64,000 bases of DNA from Mycobacterium sp. GTDB taxonomy: Bacteria > Actinomycetota > Actinomycetes > Mycobacteriales > Mycobacteriaceae. The notes beneath the pieces are model-generated. The model worked only from the letters and a program-made list of their open reading frames with translations. It was not told where the DNA came from and ran no database searches. This document shows, one piece after another, positions 52,201 to 64,000 of this stretch (the first letter of the stretch is position 1; every line of letters starts with the position of its first letter). The stretch is taken from positions 147,717 through 211,716 of the forward strand of contig RXJD01000011.1 of assembly GCA_003987775.1 (NCBI GenBank), written 5' to 3'. The position numbers were made by a program, and so were the translations under genes.

Positions 52201-53438
52201 GGTTCGGCGACGTCTTCCTGGTGATCGACAACTACCGGGCACTGGCCGAAGAAAACGAGGTCTTGATCGACCAGGTCAACCTGATCATCAACCAGGGTCC
52301 CTCGTTCGGTGTGCACGTGATCGTCACCGCCGACCGCGAATCGGAGCTGCGCCCGCCGGTGCGGAGCGGATTCGGTTCCCGCGTCGAATTGCGCTTGGCC
52401 GCAGTGGAAGACGCCAAGCTGGTGCGTTCGCGGTTCGCCAAGGACGTCCCGGTCAAGCCGGGACGCGGCATGGTCGCCGTCAACTACGTCCGGTTGGACA
52501 GCGACCCGCAGGCCGGTCTGCATACCCTGGTCGCCCGCCCGGCGCTGGGCAGCACGCCGAACAACGTCTTCGAGTGCGACAGCGTTGTCGCGGCCGTCAG
52601 CCGGCTCACTACCGCGGCGGCGCCGCCGGTGCGGCGTCTGCCGGCCCGGTTCGGTGTGGAGCAGGTCCGCGAGCTGGCGGCACGCGACACCCGCCAGGGT
52701 GTCGGCGCCGGCGGAATCGCTTGGGCGATCTCCGAATTGGACCTGCAGCCGGTCTACCTCAACTTCGCCGAGAACTCGCACCTGATGGTCACCGGCCGTC
52801 GCGAATGTGGCCGAACCACAACGCTGGCCACGATCATGTCCGAGATCGGGCGGCTGTACGCACCGGGTTCCAGCAGCGCACCGACGCCGCCGCCCGGACG
52901 GCCGTCGGCGCAGGTATGGCTGATCGACCCGCGCCGCCAGCTGCTCACCACGCTGGGCTCGGATTACGTCGAGAAGTTCGCCTACAACCTCGACGGCGTG
53001 GTCGCGATGATGGGCGAGCTGGCGGCGGCCCTGGCCGGACGCGAGCCCCCGCCTGGCCTGTCGGCCCAGGAGCTGTTGTCGCGGTCGTGGTGGAGCGGAC
53101 CGGAGATCTTCCTGATTGTCGACGACATCCAGCAGCTGCCGCCGGGCTTCGATTCGCCGCTGCACAAGGTGGTTCCGTTCGTGAACCGGGCCGCCGATGT
53201 CGGGTTGCACGTGATCGTCACCCGCTCCTTCGGTGGTTGGTCGTCGGCGGGCAGCGACCCGATGCTGCGCGCCCTGCACCAGGCCAACGCACCCCTGCTG
53301 GTCATGGACGCCGACCCGGACGAGGGCTTCATCCGCGGCAAGATGAAGGGCGGTCCGCTGCCCCGTGGTCGAGGCCTGCTGATGGCCGAGGACACCGGCG
53401 TGTTCGTTCAGGTTGCCGCCACCGAGGTGCACAAGTAG
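49275..53438 (+). CDS. eccC5: ESX-5 type VII secretion ATPase EccC5
   Basis: A 1387-residue FtsK/SpoIIIE-type motor that recognises and drives out ESX-5 substrates (EsxM/EsxN, PE and PPE proteins). Two N-terminal membrane helices (about residues 38-85) precede a DUF domain and three ATPase modules. Module 1 has Walker A GTTGSGKST (K505) and Walker B MLVVVIDEF. Module 2 has GAGGSGKTT (K878) with LVIDN. Module 3 has GRRECGRTT, with R1180 in place of lysine, and LIVDD. Only module 1 has the full DE pair, as is usual for EccC proteins. It starts at a GTG overlapping eccB5 and ends in a very strong hairpin. Confidence 0.96.
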   Translation: MKRGFARPTPERPPVIKPENIVLPTPLSIPPPEGKPWWLIVVGVVVIGLLGGMVAMTFASGSHVFGGVGSIFPIFMVGGMMLMMFRGVGGGQQQMSRPKLDAMRAQFMLMLDMLRETAQESADSMDANYRWFHPAPNTLAAAVGSQRMWERKPDGKDLNFGVVRVGVGMTRPEVTWGEPQNMPTDIELEPVTGKALQEFGRYQSVVYNLPKMISVLVEPWYALVGDRPQVLGLMRAIICQLAFSHGPDHIRMIVVSSDLDEWDWVKWLPHFGDGRRTDAAGSARMVYSSVREFAAEQAELFAGRGSFTPRHASSSAQTPTPHHVIIADVDDPQWEYVISAEGVDGVTFFDLTGSEMWTNVPERKLSFDKIGVIEALPRDRDTWMVIDDKAWFFALTDQMTTAEAEEFSQKLAQWRLAEAYEEIGQRVAHIGARDILSYYGISDPAAIDFEDLWGSRTDTMGRSRLRVPFGNRSDNGELLFLDMKSLDEGGDGPHGVMSGTTGSGKSTLVRTVIESLMLGHPPEELQFVLADLKGGSAVKPFAGVPHVSRIITDLEEDQALMERFLDALWGEIARRKAICDSAGVDDAKEYNSVRGRMRARGQDMAPLPMLVVVIDEFYEWFRIMPTAVDVLDSIGRQGRAYWIHLMMASQTIESRAEKLMENMGYRLVLKARTAGAAQAAGVPNAVNLPAQAGLGYFRKSLEDIIRFQAEFLWRDYLRISSVDGEEAPVLVNTIDYVRPQLFTNSFTPMEVSVGGPSVDVIANYANGEVVDAGGEVEEEEEAIRTPKVGTVIIDQLRKINFEPYRLWQPPLTEPVAIDELVNRFLGRPWNKDYGTARNLVFPIGIIDRPFKHDQPPWTVDTSGPGANVLILGAGGSGKTTALQTLICSAALTHTPEQVQFYCLAYSSTALTTVAQLPHVGEVAGPTDPYGVRRTVAELLALVRERKRSFLEYGIASMEMFRRRKFGGEAGPVPNDGFGDVFLVIDNYRALAEENEVLIDQVNLIINQGPSFGVHVIVTADRESELRPPVRSGFGSRVELRLAAVEDAKLVRSRFAKDVPVKPGRGMVAVNYVRLDSDPQAGLHTLVARPALGSTPNNVFECDSVVAAVSRLTTAAAPPVRRLPARFGVEQVRELAARDTRQGVGAGGIAWAISELDLQPVYLNFAENSHLMVTGRRECGRTTTLATIMSEIGRLYAPGSSSAPTPPPGRPSAQVWLIDPRRQLLTTLGSDYVEKFAYNLDGVVAMMGELAAALAGREPPPGLSAQELLSRSWWSGPEIFLIVDDIQQLPPGFDSPLHKVVPFVNRAADVGLHVIVTRSFGGWSSAGSDPMLRALHQANAPLLVMDADPDEGFIRGKMKGGPLPRGRGLLMAEDTGVFVQVAATEVHK

Positions 53439-53463
53439 TCCGCATCACGCCATAGCAGTTAGA

Positions 53464-53522
53464 AACGCCGCCGCGTCGGTGGCGAGCCCGGTACGCCGGG
53501 TTCGCCTCGACGCGGCGGCGTT
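53464..53522 (+). terminator. long hairpin terminator after eccC5
   Basis: Two nested perfect or near-perfect stems. The outer arms of 15 bases are 53464-53478 (AACGCCGCCGCGTCG) and 53508-53522. The inner arms of 11 bases are 53481-53491 and 53496-53506 (one G-T pair), with loop TACG. It begins 25 bp past the eccC5 stop and is followed by TTGTTTGTT. It should separate eccB5-eccC5 from the PPE genes beyond. Confidence 0.85.
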
Positions 53523-53555
53523 GTTTGTTATCCGGCTTTGTTTGTTATCCGGCTT
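53522..53555 (+). repeat. 17-bp perfect tandem duplication
   Basis: The unit TGTTTGTTATCCGGCTT occurs twice in a row, touching the end of the terminator hairpin. It gives the hairpin a doubled T-rich tail. No mobile-element ends are visible. Confidence 0.85.
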
Positions 53556-54010
53556 CAGCAACATCTCGGTGAACAATGCCCCCGGAAACAGTGTCACCTG
53601 TTTATCCGCCGCCCAATCCGCAGAGCTATTCACCAAGGTCAGACGCGTGCGTTGCGGCAGTTGTTGAACGGCGGCTGAACAACGGTTTGCCGGGAATGAA
53701 TAGTCGGTGTCATCGGTATCTCGGACCGATTTCGGGTTCTAATGTGTTTTCTATGTGCCGGTCCGAAAACGAGTCGAATAACTGCTAACGATGCTAATAT
53801 CCTCGACCTTTTCGCAGGGTGGAGGAACGTTTCGTTTGGCGGCTACCGATTTCCACCAGGCTGGCGCTGAATTACCGACCCGCCGCACTTCGCCGGGTCA
53901 CCGCATGGGGGAGAAAGCGCAGCAACGCAGCTGCCAGGACTGGTCATGGTCCAGACAAAGCCAATGCCGACACCGGGATCGCCAATGCGGTCCCGGCTGG
54001 CTGAGGAGGG
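53556..54010 (+). other. 455-bp region without a confirmed gene; possible PE-gene remnant
   Basis: The region is AT-richer than its surroundings at 53700-53800 and contains GCTAATATCC near 53795, a possible -10. No convincing gene is present. A frame ending at 54004 reads ANADTGIANAVPAG then stop, immediately before the PPE ribosome site. PE proteins in this window end [11 protein letters not shown] or similar, and 18 of the last 24 bases match the tail of the PE gene at 62935. A decayed PE gene is possible but the upstream part does not resemble PE. Confidence 0.3.
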
Positions 54011-55237
54011 GTGGTGTTGGACTTCGGAGCGTTACCGCCCGAAATCAACTCGGGACGGATGTACACCGGCCCGGGCGCGGGCCCGATGCTGGCCGCCGCG
54101 GCGGGCTGGGACGGGCTCGCCGCCGAAATGAGCACGGCCGCAGTGGGATACGGCTCGGTCATCACAGAACTGTCCAGTTCGCCGTGGGTCGGGCCGGCGT
54201 CGCAGTCGATGGTGGCCGCCGCCGCGCCCTATGTGGCATGGCTGGCCGCCACGGCAGACCAGGCTGAGCAGGCCGCAATGCAGGCCCGGGCGGCGGCCGC
54301 GGCCTACGACGCCGCCTTTTCCATGACAGTGCCGCCGCCGGTGATCGCAGCCAACCGGGCGTTACTGGCCACGCTGATAGCCACCAACTTCTTCGGCCAG
54401 AACACGCCGGCCATCGCCGCGACCGAGGCGCACTACGCGGAGATGTGGGCACAGGACGCCGTCGCGATGTACGGCTACGCCGCTTCCTCGGCGACCGCGT
54501 CGCAACTCAATCCCTTTGCCGCACCGCCGGTCACGACCAACGTCGCCGGTCAGGCTGCCCAGGCGGCCGCGGTCGGCGAGGCGGCCGCGACTCCTGCCGG
54601 CAACGCCGCGGCGTCCGTCGCACCGGCACTGGCGGTGGCTCCCATGCTCAGTGCGCTCGGGACTTCGGTGTCCACGGCTGCGCCGGTCACCGGCATCGAG
54701 GAGATTCTGACCGGGCTCGGATTCTCGTTCACGCCGGGTTCGGTGGCTCTTCCGTCGTGGTTCCTGGGGCCGAACGGGCTGATCGCGACCGCCTTCGGCA
54801 ACTCCACGAATATCTGGAACTCGGTCACCAATTACCCTTATTTCGCACTGGGCTCGGTCAACTCGCTGGTCGCCTGGGGCGGCGGACTGCTGCCCGGCGC
54901 ACCGGCCCCCAATCCGGCGCTGGGTGGTGCCCTGCCGCCTCCGGGCGCCATCGGCGCCTGGGGGACACCGGTGTCCGCCGGGTGGGCCCAGGCCGGCACG
55001 GTCGGCAAGCTGTCGGTGCCGCCGACCTGGGCCGCGAACACGGTCTCCCAGGTGACGCCGCTGCCGTCGGGGTCCGCAAGCTTCGACGGCCTCGGCGCCG
55101 CGGGTTCCAAAGCCACCACCAACGGCATGTTGAGCGGAATACCGGGCAGCGGACTGGGCCGTCGAGCAGCCGGCGGCTACACCAACAAGTACGGGTTCAA
55201 ATACAACGTGCTGACCCGATCGCCGTCGGCCGGATGA
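54011..55237 (+). CDS. PPE-family protein, PPE-SVP type
   Basis: About 408 residues. It begins [23 protein letters not shown] (PPE motif about residues 8-11) and has the conserved PPE-domain segments WVGPAS and [21 protein letters not shown] (trimmed to its core [11 protein letters not shown]). The SVP motif of ESX-5 substrates is GKLSVPPTW, and it ends in [12 protein letters not shown]. It would be secreted by ESX-5, usually with a PE partner and EspG5 as chaperone. GTG at 54011 and 54014 and TTG at 54017 are all possible starts; AGGAGGG at 54004 favours the last. It is very similar to the PPE at 58448. No intact PE precedes it. Confidence 0.92.
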   Translation: MVLDFGALPPEINSGRMYTGPGAGPMLAAAAGWDGLAAEMSTAAVGYGSVITELSSSPWVGPASQSMVAAAAPYVAWLAATADQAEQAAMQARAAAAAYDAAFSMTVPPPVIAANRALLATLIATNFFGQNTPAIAATEAHYAEMWAQDAVAMYGYAASSATASQLNPFAAPPVTTNVAGQAAQAAAVGEAAATPAGNAAASVAPALAVAPMLSALGTSVSTAAPVTGIEEILTGLGFSFTPGSVALPSWFLGPNGLIATAFGNSTNIWNSVTNYPYFALGSVNSLVAWGGGLLPGAPAPNPALGGALPPPGAIGAWGTPVSAGWAQAGTVGKLSVPPTWAANTVSQVTPLPSGSASFDGLGAAGSKATTNGMLSGIPGSGLGRRAAGGYTNKYGFKYNVLTRSPSAG

Positions 55238-55312
55238 CCCCGAGGAGTCGCGCACGTAGTTCACCTGTACTGAAACATGTTGATTTGCAGCGTTATTCGA
55301 GGAGGAAATGAC

Positions 55313-55612
55313 ATGTCGTACGTAACCACACAACCGGAAGCACTGTCGTCGGCCGCGGCGAGCCTGCAAGGTATCGGCTCGTCCGTGAACGCCCAGAACG
55401 CGGCTGCTGCCGCCGCGACGACGGGAGTGGTTCCGGCCGCGGCTGACGAGGTATCGGCGCTGACGGCAGCGCAATTCGCCGCGCACGCGCAGATGTACCA
55501 GGCGGTCAGCGCCCAAGCCGCGGCCATCCACGAGATGTTCGTCAACACCCTGGGCACCAGCGCCGGGTCGTATGCCGCCACCGAGGCCGCCAACGCGGCC
55601 GCGAGCAGATAG
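55313..55612 (+). CDS. PE-family protein (PE18/PE19-like)
   Basis: A 99-residue PE-only protein: [20 protein letters not shown] with the PE motif at residues 8-9, a helical hairpin, and the secretion signal YxxxD/E near the end as SYAATE. AGGAGG precedes the ATG at 7 bases. By my count 85 of 99 residues match the PE at 62935, with one 45-residue identical run. It lies 10 bp before the PPE at 55623, its likely heterodimer partner. Confidence 0.93.
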   Translation: MSYVTTQPEALSSAAASLQGIGSSVNAQNAAAAAATTGVVPAAADEVSALTAAQFAAHAQMYQAVSAQAAAIHEMFVNTLGTSAGSYAATEAANAAASR

Positions 55613-55622
55613 GGATCACGCA

Positions 55623-58301
<2,679 letters not shown>

Positions 58302-58447
58302 GATCTGAACTGTCGATTAACAGACATCGACAGCCAATGAATAGTTGGCATTGCCCGATCCAAAGCCCGAACTCCGCCTCTACATTTCCAATCAGCCCGG
58401 ATTCTTGAGGCTGCTCCGCGCGATAGCGACGCCATTCGTCAGGAGGA

Positions 58448-59659
58448 GTGTTGTTCGACTTCGGGGCACTGCCGCCTGAGATCAATTCCGGCCGCATGTA
58501 CAGCGGCCCGGGGTCGGGTCCGATGCTGGCCGCGGCCGCCGCCTGGGATGGGCTGTCAAACGAACTAGCCTCGGCTGCAGCAAGTTACGCGTCGATCATC
58601 GCAGAGTTGACCAGCGCGCCGTGGATCGGTCCGGCATCGCGGTCGATGCTTGCCGCGGTGACTCCGTACGTGGGTTGGCTCAGTGCCGCCGCCGGTCAGG
58701 CGGAGAGCGCGGGGACCCACGCCCTGGCGGCGGTGGCGGCTTACGAGACTGCCTTCGCCCTGACAGTGCCGCCACCGGTGATCGCGGCCAATCGGGTGTT
58801 GCTGATGACGCTGATCGCAACCAACTTCTTCGGGCAGAACACCCCGGCCATCGCGGCGGCGGAGGCGCAGTACCTGGAGATGTGGGCACAGGACGCCGCC
58901 GCCATGTACGGCTATGCGGCGTCGTCGGCGTCGGCCACCGAGCTGACCCGGTTCTCCACGCCCCCGACTACCACCAATCCTATTTCCGCAGAGGACAATT
59001 CCACGCAGAGCAGCGCACCGACGGTTCCGCAGATGCTCTCCTCGGCCGCACTTCCGCAGTGGGCACAGCACGTCGTGGCCGCACCGGCCGCGGCGACGTC
59101 GGACGTGGTGATCGTGGCCGACACCCCGGTCACCACGGTGCCCATGCTCGGTTGGCTGCCCACGCCGGAAAACAACTGGGCAGGGCTCTACCCGGGTATG
59201 TACACGGCGATCAGGCAGACTCTGCAGGCCTATTTCGGTGTCGGCATAGGCAACTTCGGCTGGTCGATCGCGCAACAGTTGCAGCAGGGCCTGGGCACCA
59301 CGGCAGGTTCAGGTGGCGCCTGGTACCCGACTCCGCAGTTTGCCGCTCTGGGTGCCGGTGGCTGGAATTACCACGGGGGAGCGGGGCTTTCGGCCAGTAT
59401 CGCCTCGTCTACCAAGATCGGCGGGCTGTCGGTCCCGGCGAGCTGGGCCGGTGCGCCCGGCGCCGCCGGACACCCGGTCACGACGATGGCGGGCACCCAC
59501 GTCGCACCGTCGGCCGGCGAGGCCGGGCCCGGCGGCGGCGTGAACGCCGCGCTGCGCGGGTTTGCGTCCGGGGCGCGCGGCGGTCAGCGGACCGGCAACC
59601 TGGGCGTCCGGTACGGATTGCGCTACACCGTATTGACCCGGCCACCGTCCGCCGGATGA
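58448..59659 (+). CDS. PPE-family protein (PPE25/PPE27-like), PPE-SVP type
   Basis: About 403 residues: [50 protein letters not shown] (core [11 protein letters not shown]), SVP motif GGLSVPASW, end [12 protein letters not shown]. Protein and DNA are strikingly similar to the PPE at 54011 through the PPE domain, which points to a duplication within the locus. AGGAGGA directly precedes the GTG; the TTG at 58451 is also possible. Confidence 0.92.
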   Translation: MLFDFGALPPEINSGRMYSGPGSGPMLAAAAAWDGLSNELASAAASYASIIAELTSAPWIGPASRSMLAAVTPYVGWLSAAAGQAESAGTHALAAVAAYETAFALTVPPPVIAANRVLLMTLIATNFFGQNTPAIAAAEAQYLEMWAQDAAAMYGYAASSASATELTRFSTPPTTTNPISAEDNSTQSSAPTVPQMLSSAALPQWAQHVVAAPAAATSDVVIVADTPVTTVPMLGWLPTPENNWAGLYPGMYTAIRQTLQAYFGVGIGNFGWSIAQQLQQGLGTTAGSGGAWYPTPQFAALGAGGWNYHGGAGLSASIASSTKIGGLSVPASWAGAPGAAGHPVTTMAGTHVAPSAGEAGPGGGVNAALRGFASGARGGQRTGNLGVRYGLRYTVLTRPPSAG

Positions 59660-59696
59660 ATCCTGTTGTTACACAGAGTGATTGAGGAGTCAAACG

Positions 59697-60911
59697 ATGG
59701 CAGCTGATTTTGGAGCGCTACCGCCCGAGGTCACCTCCGCGATGATGTATTCCGGTCCGGGATCAACATCCTTCATATCCGCGGCGTCAGCGTGGAACGC
59801 GCTAGCCGCCGAACTCACGGCGACCGCACAGGGTTACGAAGCCGTGCTCGGTGGACTGGTCAGCGAGGAGTGGCTGGGTCCGGCCTCGGCCACCATGGCG
59901 CAGGCCGCGGAGCCGTACCTGGACTGGCTGACGGCCACCGCCGGGCAGGCCGAGCGTGCCGCCGTGCAATCTCAGTCGGCTGCGGCCGCCTTCGAGACGG
60001 CCTTCGCCTCGATTGTGCCTCCACCGCTGGTGGCGGCCAACCGCGCCGAGTTGGCCTACGCGCTGCAGACCAACCTTTTCGGTCTGAACAACGGTGTGAT
60101 CGCCCAGCTGGAGGCACACTACGCGGAGATGTGGGCGCAGAACGCGTCGACCATGTACGGGTATGCGTCGTCCTCGGCACTCGCGTCGAAGCTGGAATCG
60201 TTCACTTCCGCTCCGCCGATTGCCGCAGGTACCACCTCGCAGGCCGCCGCGGTCGCCGCGGCGCAGGCCGCTCCGGCGGCATCGATACAGGAGTCGCTGC
60301 AGAGCTTCTTCACCCAGGTGACGGGCCGGCTGGGCCTGTTGGCCACTCCGGCCGGGACGCAGCAGTTGCTGACGCAGACGGCGACCCAATTCCCGGTCCT
60401 CACCGAAATCTGGTTCCTGCTGACCGGGCAGACCACGCTGCCCAACAACCTGGGCACCTTCATGCAGGGTTACTCGAACTACGCGAGCTTCTTCTACAAC
60501 ACCGAAGGCCTGCCGTACTTCAGTGTCGGTATGGGCAACTTCGGCGTTCAGATGGCCAAGTCGGCGGGTCTGCTCGGCGGCACCGCTCCGGCCGCGGCGG
60601 CCGCCGTCCCGGTGCCACCGGTCACCGCGGCGCTGGGCGCCGGGGGACAGGTGGCGGCCGGCCTGGGCAACGGCGCCCATATCGGGCACCTTGCGGTTCC
60701 CTCGTCGTGGCCCGGCGCATCGGCGGTGCCGAGTGTCCGCCCGGCCGTGCAGATGATCAGCGAACCAATAACCGCCGCCGAGTCTGCCGGAAGCGGAAAC
60801 ATCTTGAGCGGCATGCCCGTTGGTGGTGCAGGTAATGCGCGAGGGGCGGGCGCCGCTCCGCGTTACGGGATCAAACCCACGGTCATGCCCAAGCAACTGC
60901 CAGTGGGTTGA
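59697..60911 (+). CDS. PPE-family protein, SVP-like
   Basis: A 404-residue [53 protein letters not shown] (core NLFGLNN). The SVP motif is altered to GHLAVPSSW. The C-terminus YGIKPTVMPKQLPVG resembles the PPE26 type ([14 protein letters not shown]). The middle NTEGLPYFSVGMGNF also matches the PPE26-type. So it seems a diverged duplicate of the PPE at 55623. GAGGAGT precedes the ATG; it lies 37 bp after the preceding PPE. Confidence 0.9.
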   Translation: MAADFGALPPEVTSAMMYSGPGSTSFISAASAWNALAAELTATAQGYEAVLGGLVSEEWLGPASATMAQAAEPYLDWLTATAGQAERAAVQSQSAAAAFETAFASIVPPPLVAANRAELAYALQTNLFGLNNGVIAQLEAHYAEMWAQNASTMYGYASSSALASKLESFTSAPPIAAGTTSQAAAVAAAQAAPAASIQESLQSFFTQVTGRLGLLATPAGTQQLLTQTATQFPVLTEIWFLLTGQTTLPNNLGTFMQGYSNYASFFYNTEGLPYFSVGMGNFGVQMAKSAGLLGGTAPAAAAAVPVPPVTAALGAGGQVAAGLGNGAHIGHLAVPSSWPGASAVPSVRPAVQMISEPITAAESAGSGNILSGMPVGGAGNARGAGAAPRYGIKPTVMPKQLPVG

Positions 60912-60924
60912 GCACGGCGCGTCT

Positions 60925-62034
60925 TCAGGAGATGGCGTTCACCGCGGTCGACAGGCGGGACTTGAACGCGTCCGGGATAGGGACGTACCCGTTGTCCGCC
61001 AACCCGTTCTGACCCGACCCGACCGTACTCTGCAGGAACGCCCGGACAGCGGCACCCACCTGAGGATCGGGGTATTTCGAGCAGACGATCTCATAGGTGG
61101 CCAGCACAATCGGATAGGAGCCGGCCTGGCTCGGGCGATAGAACGAGATGGTGTCGAGCACGAGGTCATTGCCCTTGTTGACGATGCCGGCTGAGGCGAT
61201 CGTCCTCGCCACGGCTTCGAAGCTGATGGTGACCGGCTCCGGGCCGGCGGAGGTGATGATCCTGGCCACGTCCAGCTTCTGATCCTCAGCGAACGACCAT
61301 TCGTTGTAGCTGATCGCCCCTTCGATGCGGCTCACCGTCATCGCGGTGCCTTCGTTACCCACCGCGCCTTCGCCGACTCCGCCCCGGAACTGTTTGCCGG
61401 CACCCTTACCCCACGCTCCACCGCCGGCCGTGTCGAGGTAGCGCTGGAAGTTGTCTGACGTTCCGGATGCGTCGCTGCGGAATACCACGTGGATGGGTTC
61501 GGCGGGCAGCTTGACGGCCGGATTGAGCGCCGTGATCGCCGGGTCGTTCCAGGTGGCGATGGTCCCGTTGAAGATCCTGGCCGCCGTCGGTCCGTCGAGG
61601 ATCAACGAGGAGACTCCGTCGAGGCGGTAGGTGATGGCAACCGGCCCGAACACCACCGGCAGGTTCCACGCCGGTGCGCCGCACCGTCGCTGAGCCTCCG
61701 CGTATTCACCCGGGCTCAGCGGAGAGTCCGAGCCACCGAAATCGGTCTTCTGATCCAGGAATTCCCGGATCCCCGCGCCCGAGCCGTTGGGCGTGTAGTT
61801 GGTCGTCTGCCCCGGACATGCCTGCTCGAATGCCTTGACGAAGCGGATCATCGCGTTCTCCTGGGCCGTGGACCCACTGGCCTTCAGGGTCGTGCGACCG
61901 CCGCAATTGACATTCGCAGACGATTTTCCCGGAGCTCCCACCGTCTTGCTGCCGCCACATCCGGACAGCATCAGGGCGGCGACGATGGCGGTGACAAAAG
62001 CGACCCATAAGGGGCGAATTTGAGTGCGTGACAA
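60925..62034 (-). CDS. pstS: phosphate ABC transporter substrate-binding lipoprotein PstS
   Basis: A 369-residue periplasmic phosphate-binding lipoprotein. The signal peptide ends in lipobox LMLSGC (cysteine about residue 26). Phosphate-contacting loops are [19 protein letters not shown] and [15 protein letters not shown], as in mycobacterial PstS proteins. The start is a TTG at 62034 with GAGGA upstream. No pstC, pstA or pstB is nearby, so it is an orphan that would use the transporter encoded elsewhere. It lies on the strand opposite to the PE/PPE genes and is not part of the M. tuberculosis ESX-5 locus. Confidence 0.92.
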   Translation of the reverse strand: MSRTQIRPLWVAFVTAIVAALMLSGCGGSKTVGAPGKSSANVNCGGRTTLKASGSTAQENAMIRFVKAFEQACPGQTTNYTPNGSGAGIREFLDQKTDFGGSDSPLSPGEYAEAQRRCGAPAWNLPVVFGPVAITYRLDGVSSLILDGPTAARIFNGTIATWNDPAITALNPAVKLPAEPIHVVFRSDASGTSDNFQRYLDTAGGGAWGKGAGKQFRGGVGEGAVGNEGTAMTVSRIEGAISYNEWSFAEDQKLDVARIITSAGPEPVTISFEAVARTIASAGIVNKGNDLVLDTISFYRPSQAGSYPIVLATYEIVCSKYPDPQVGAAVRAFLQSTVGSGQNGLADNGYVPIPDAFKSRLSTAVNAIS

Positions 62035-62359
62035 TTCAGTTCCTCGGTCCAGGAAAAGAAACTCGCATTGTTCAGTTCTCTTGCGACGCGCTTAGCTGAG
62101 CAGATCAGCACGCTACTGGAATTCGGTGGGCCCGACATTAACGCCCGGTAGCCCTGCCGCGACTCGATCGTGAACGGCGCCCCACGTTCCCGCACCCTGC
62201 GCAAAAGCGCCATCGGACACCCAGACTCGGTGCCGGCGCCAAGCCCCGGAGATGGCCGGCGGGTAAATAAAAAATGTACAACCAGGCGCCCAGGTGGAAG
62301 TGCGGTTCGGCACTGGCGAAAATTGGTCTCACATCAGCCGAATTAGTGGGAGCAACCGC
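62035..62359. promoter_or_regulatory. divergent pstS/DUF732 promoter region
   Basis: A 325-bp gap with no gene that I can support. GGTAAATAAAAAATGTAC at about 62261-62278 is the most AT-rich spot and a likely promoter for the plus-strand secreted protein. I did not find a convincing Pho box. Confidence 0.3.
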
Positions 62360-62683
62360 ATGTATTCGCGTCTTATCGGGCTTGCACTGCTGTTCTCGCT
62401 ACTCTGCCCCCTGGCGGTCGCGACAGCGCACGCCGACACGACCGACGACAAGTTCATCTCCGCGCTCAGGTCCGAGGGCATCGTCGACCACATCTCCACC
62501 GCGCACGCGATCGAGGCCGGCCATTTCGTCTGCGTGAAACTCGACAACGGTATGTCGCCCAACGATGTGGCAAACGACGTCCTGAACAGCAGCAGCATGC
62601 CCGCCTATCACTCCGGATTCTTCGTCGGCGCCGCCATCGACGCGTACTGCCCGCGCCACAAGGCCGAGCTGCCGTCGTCCTAG
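62360..62683 (+). CDS. DUF732-family secreted protein
   Basis: A 107-residue protein with a signal peptide (MYSRLIGLALLFSLLCPLAV, cleavage probably after AHA) and the mycobacterial DUF732 core: DDKFISALRSEGI, AIEAGHFVCVKLDNG and a second cysteine in DAYCPRHKAE that likely pairs with the first. DUF732 proteins are exported and of unknown role. It lies next to pstS as part of the same apparent insertion. Confidence 0.85.
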   Translation: MYSRLIGLALLFSLLCPLAVATAHADTTDDKFISALRSEGIVDHISTAHAIEAGHFVCVKLDNGMSPNDVANDVLNSSSMPAYHSGFFVGAAIDAYCPRHKAELPSS

Positions 62684-62934
62684 TGTCGCCCGCGGTTAGG
62701 GTAAACATGCAGCTCAGCGGCATGGTGGGAGAAACCTGAGAGGTTGCGGTGGACTCTCGCGAGTGCGCTCCGAAGCAGGTCAGGCGCTGTTACTGTGTCG
62801 TTACGACAGGTCAAGTCGTATTGCCGTCTAGTGAACAATCGTCGACCAGGCGGCGTCGAGGGCGACCTGGCACCACACCGTCATCTACTCTCGTCCAGGG
62901 AGCGGTTGCTGGATGAATTTAGGGAGGAAACAGC

Positions 62935-63234
62935 ATGTCGTTCGTGACCACACAGCCGGAGGCTCTGGCGGCTGCGGCGGGAAACCTGCAGGGTATCGGC
63001 ACCACGATGAGCGCTCAGAACGCTGCTGCCGCGGCACCGACCACGGGGGTGGTTCCTGCTGCGGCCGACGAGGTGTCGGCGCTGACTGCGGCTCAGTTCG
63101 CCGCGCACGCTCAGATGTACCAGGCCGTCAGCGCGCAGGCTGCCGCCATTCACGAGATGTTCGTCAACACCTTGTCGACCAGCTCGGGCTCGTATGCGGC
63201 TACCGAGGCCGCCAACGCGGCGGCCGCAGGCTGA
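62935..63234 (+). CDS. PE-family protein (PE19-like)
   Basis: A 99-residue PE protein, [20 protein letters not shown], with the SYAATE secretion signal near the end. A strong AGGAGG precedes it. Its position before esxM matches PE19 (Rv1791). It lacks an adjacent PPE because pstS and the DUF732 gene intervene. The same frame stays open for 66 codons after its TGA, which is noted separately. Confidence 0.93.
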   Translation: MSFVTTQPEALAAAAGNLQGIGTTMSAQNAAAAAPTTGVVPAAADEVSALTAAQFAAHAQMYQAVSAQAAAIHEMFVNTLSTSSGSYAATEAANAAAAG

Positions 63235-63841
<607 letters not shown>

Positions 63842-63873
63842 GACTTCAGCAGCCAAGAAAGGGACTTCGGAAA

Positions 63874-64000
63874 ATGACGATCAATTACCAGTTCGGCGAC
63901 GTCGACGCCCACGGTGCGCTGATCCGCGCCCAGGCCGCCAACTTGGAGGCCGAGCACCAGGCCATCGTTCGCGATGTGCTGGCTGCCGGTGACTTCTGGG
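63874..64000 (+). CDS. esxN: ESX-5 WXG100 protein EsxN-like (partial, cut by window edge)
   Basis: The first 42 residues of an ESAT-6-like protein: MTINYQFGDVDAHGALIRAQ, then a helix running to AAGDFWG where the WxG turn begins. This is the typical Mtb9.9-family N-terminus and the partner of EsxM. The remainder lies beyond the window. Confidence 0.92.
   Translation, partial: MTINYQFGDVDAHGALIRAQAANLEAEHQAIVRDVLAAGDFW

Noticed and set aside
51093-53432. 779-codon minus-strand open frame inside eccC5
   Set aside because: Antisense to an unmistakable ATPase gene; no domains and shadow-like composition.
53791-54267. 158-codon frame spanning the PPE start
   Set aside because: It runs into the PPE gene out of frame and has no protein-like features.

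Overview
The window is high-GC actinobacterial DNA and almost certainly comes from a slow-growing, non-tuberculous Mycobacterium. It carries ESX-5 secretion genes (eccB5, eccC5, PE/PPE genes, an esxM/esxN pair), WS/DGAT acyltransferases, CYP143- and CYP144-type P450s, CxxHxxC ferredoxins and a mycofactocin-type SDR. From about 27.6 kb onward the gene order follows, by my recall of the M. tuberculosis map, the stretch Rv1769 to Rv1793, with insertions. No tRNA, rRNA, CRISPR array or insertion sequence was recognised.

Layout. 0.07-7.5 kb: a large LuxR-family (LAL) regulator divergent from a class A flavin monooxygenase, then a WS/DGAT acyltransferase and a membrane adenylate cyclase. 7.5-10.1 kb: a minus-strand operon of P450, ferredoxin, a double YbjQ-like protein and a small protein. 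10.3-16.4 kb: a luciferase-like protein, a D-aminoacylase-family amidohydrolase, a membrane protein, an uncharacterised 408-residue protein, a TetR regulator whose probable operator occurs four times, and a methyltransferase.

16.5-27.4 kb is an accessory catabolic island. Eight minus-strand genes run as one tight operon: a mycofactocin-type SDR, two E1 subunits of a 2-oxoacid/acetoin-type dehydrogenase, a free-standing lipoyl protein, a crotonase paralogue, an acyl-CoA synthetase, a Rieske oxygenase and a KstD-like flavoprotein. A second crotonase paralogue and a class III CoA-transferase flank it. No E2 acyltransferase is present and both crotonases lack the usual catalytic glutamates. This is the best candidate for an undescribed pathway.

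27.6-47.5 kb: a PLP aldolase/racemase-fold protein, an M28 peptidase-like protein, gulonolactone dehydrogenase, a second WS/DGAT, a small ANTAR-like protein, IclR plus a berberine-bridge oxidase and a PhlG-like hydrolase, TetR plus CYP144, conserved membrane and SRPBCC proteins, a lipoprotein, a membrane cytochrome b/molybdopterin fusion protein, and malQ.

47.7-64 kb is the ESX-5 locus: eccB5 and eccC5 closed by a very strong hairpin, then an additional PPE-PE-PPE block before cyp143/ferredoxin, two more PPE genes, a pstS-type phosphate-binding lipoprotein with a DUF732 secreted protein inserted, then PE, esxM and the start of esxN, which is cut by the window edge. The other ESX-5 core genes (espG5, eccD5, mycP5, eccE5) would lie beyond the right edge.
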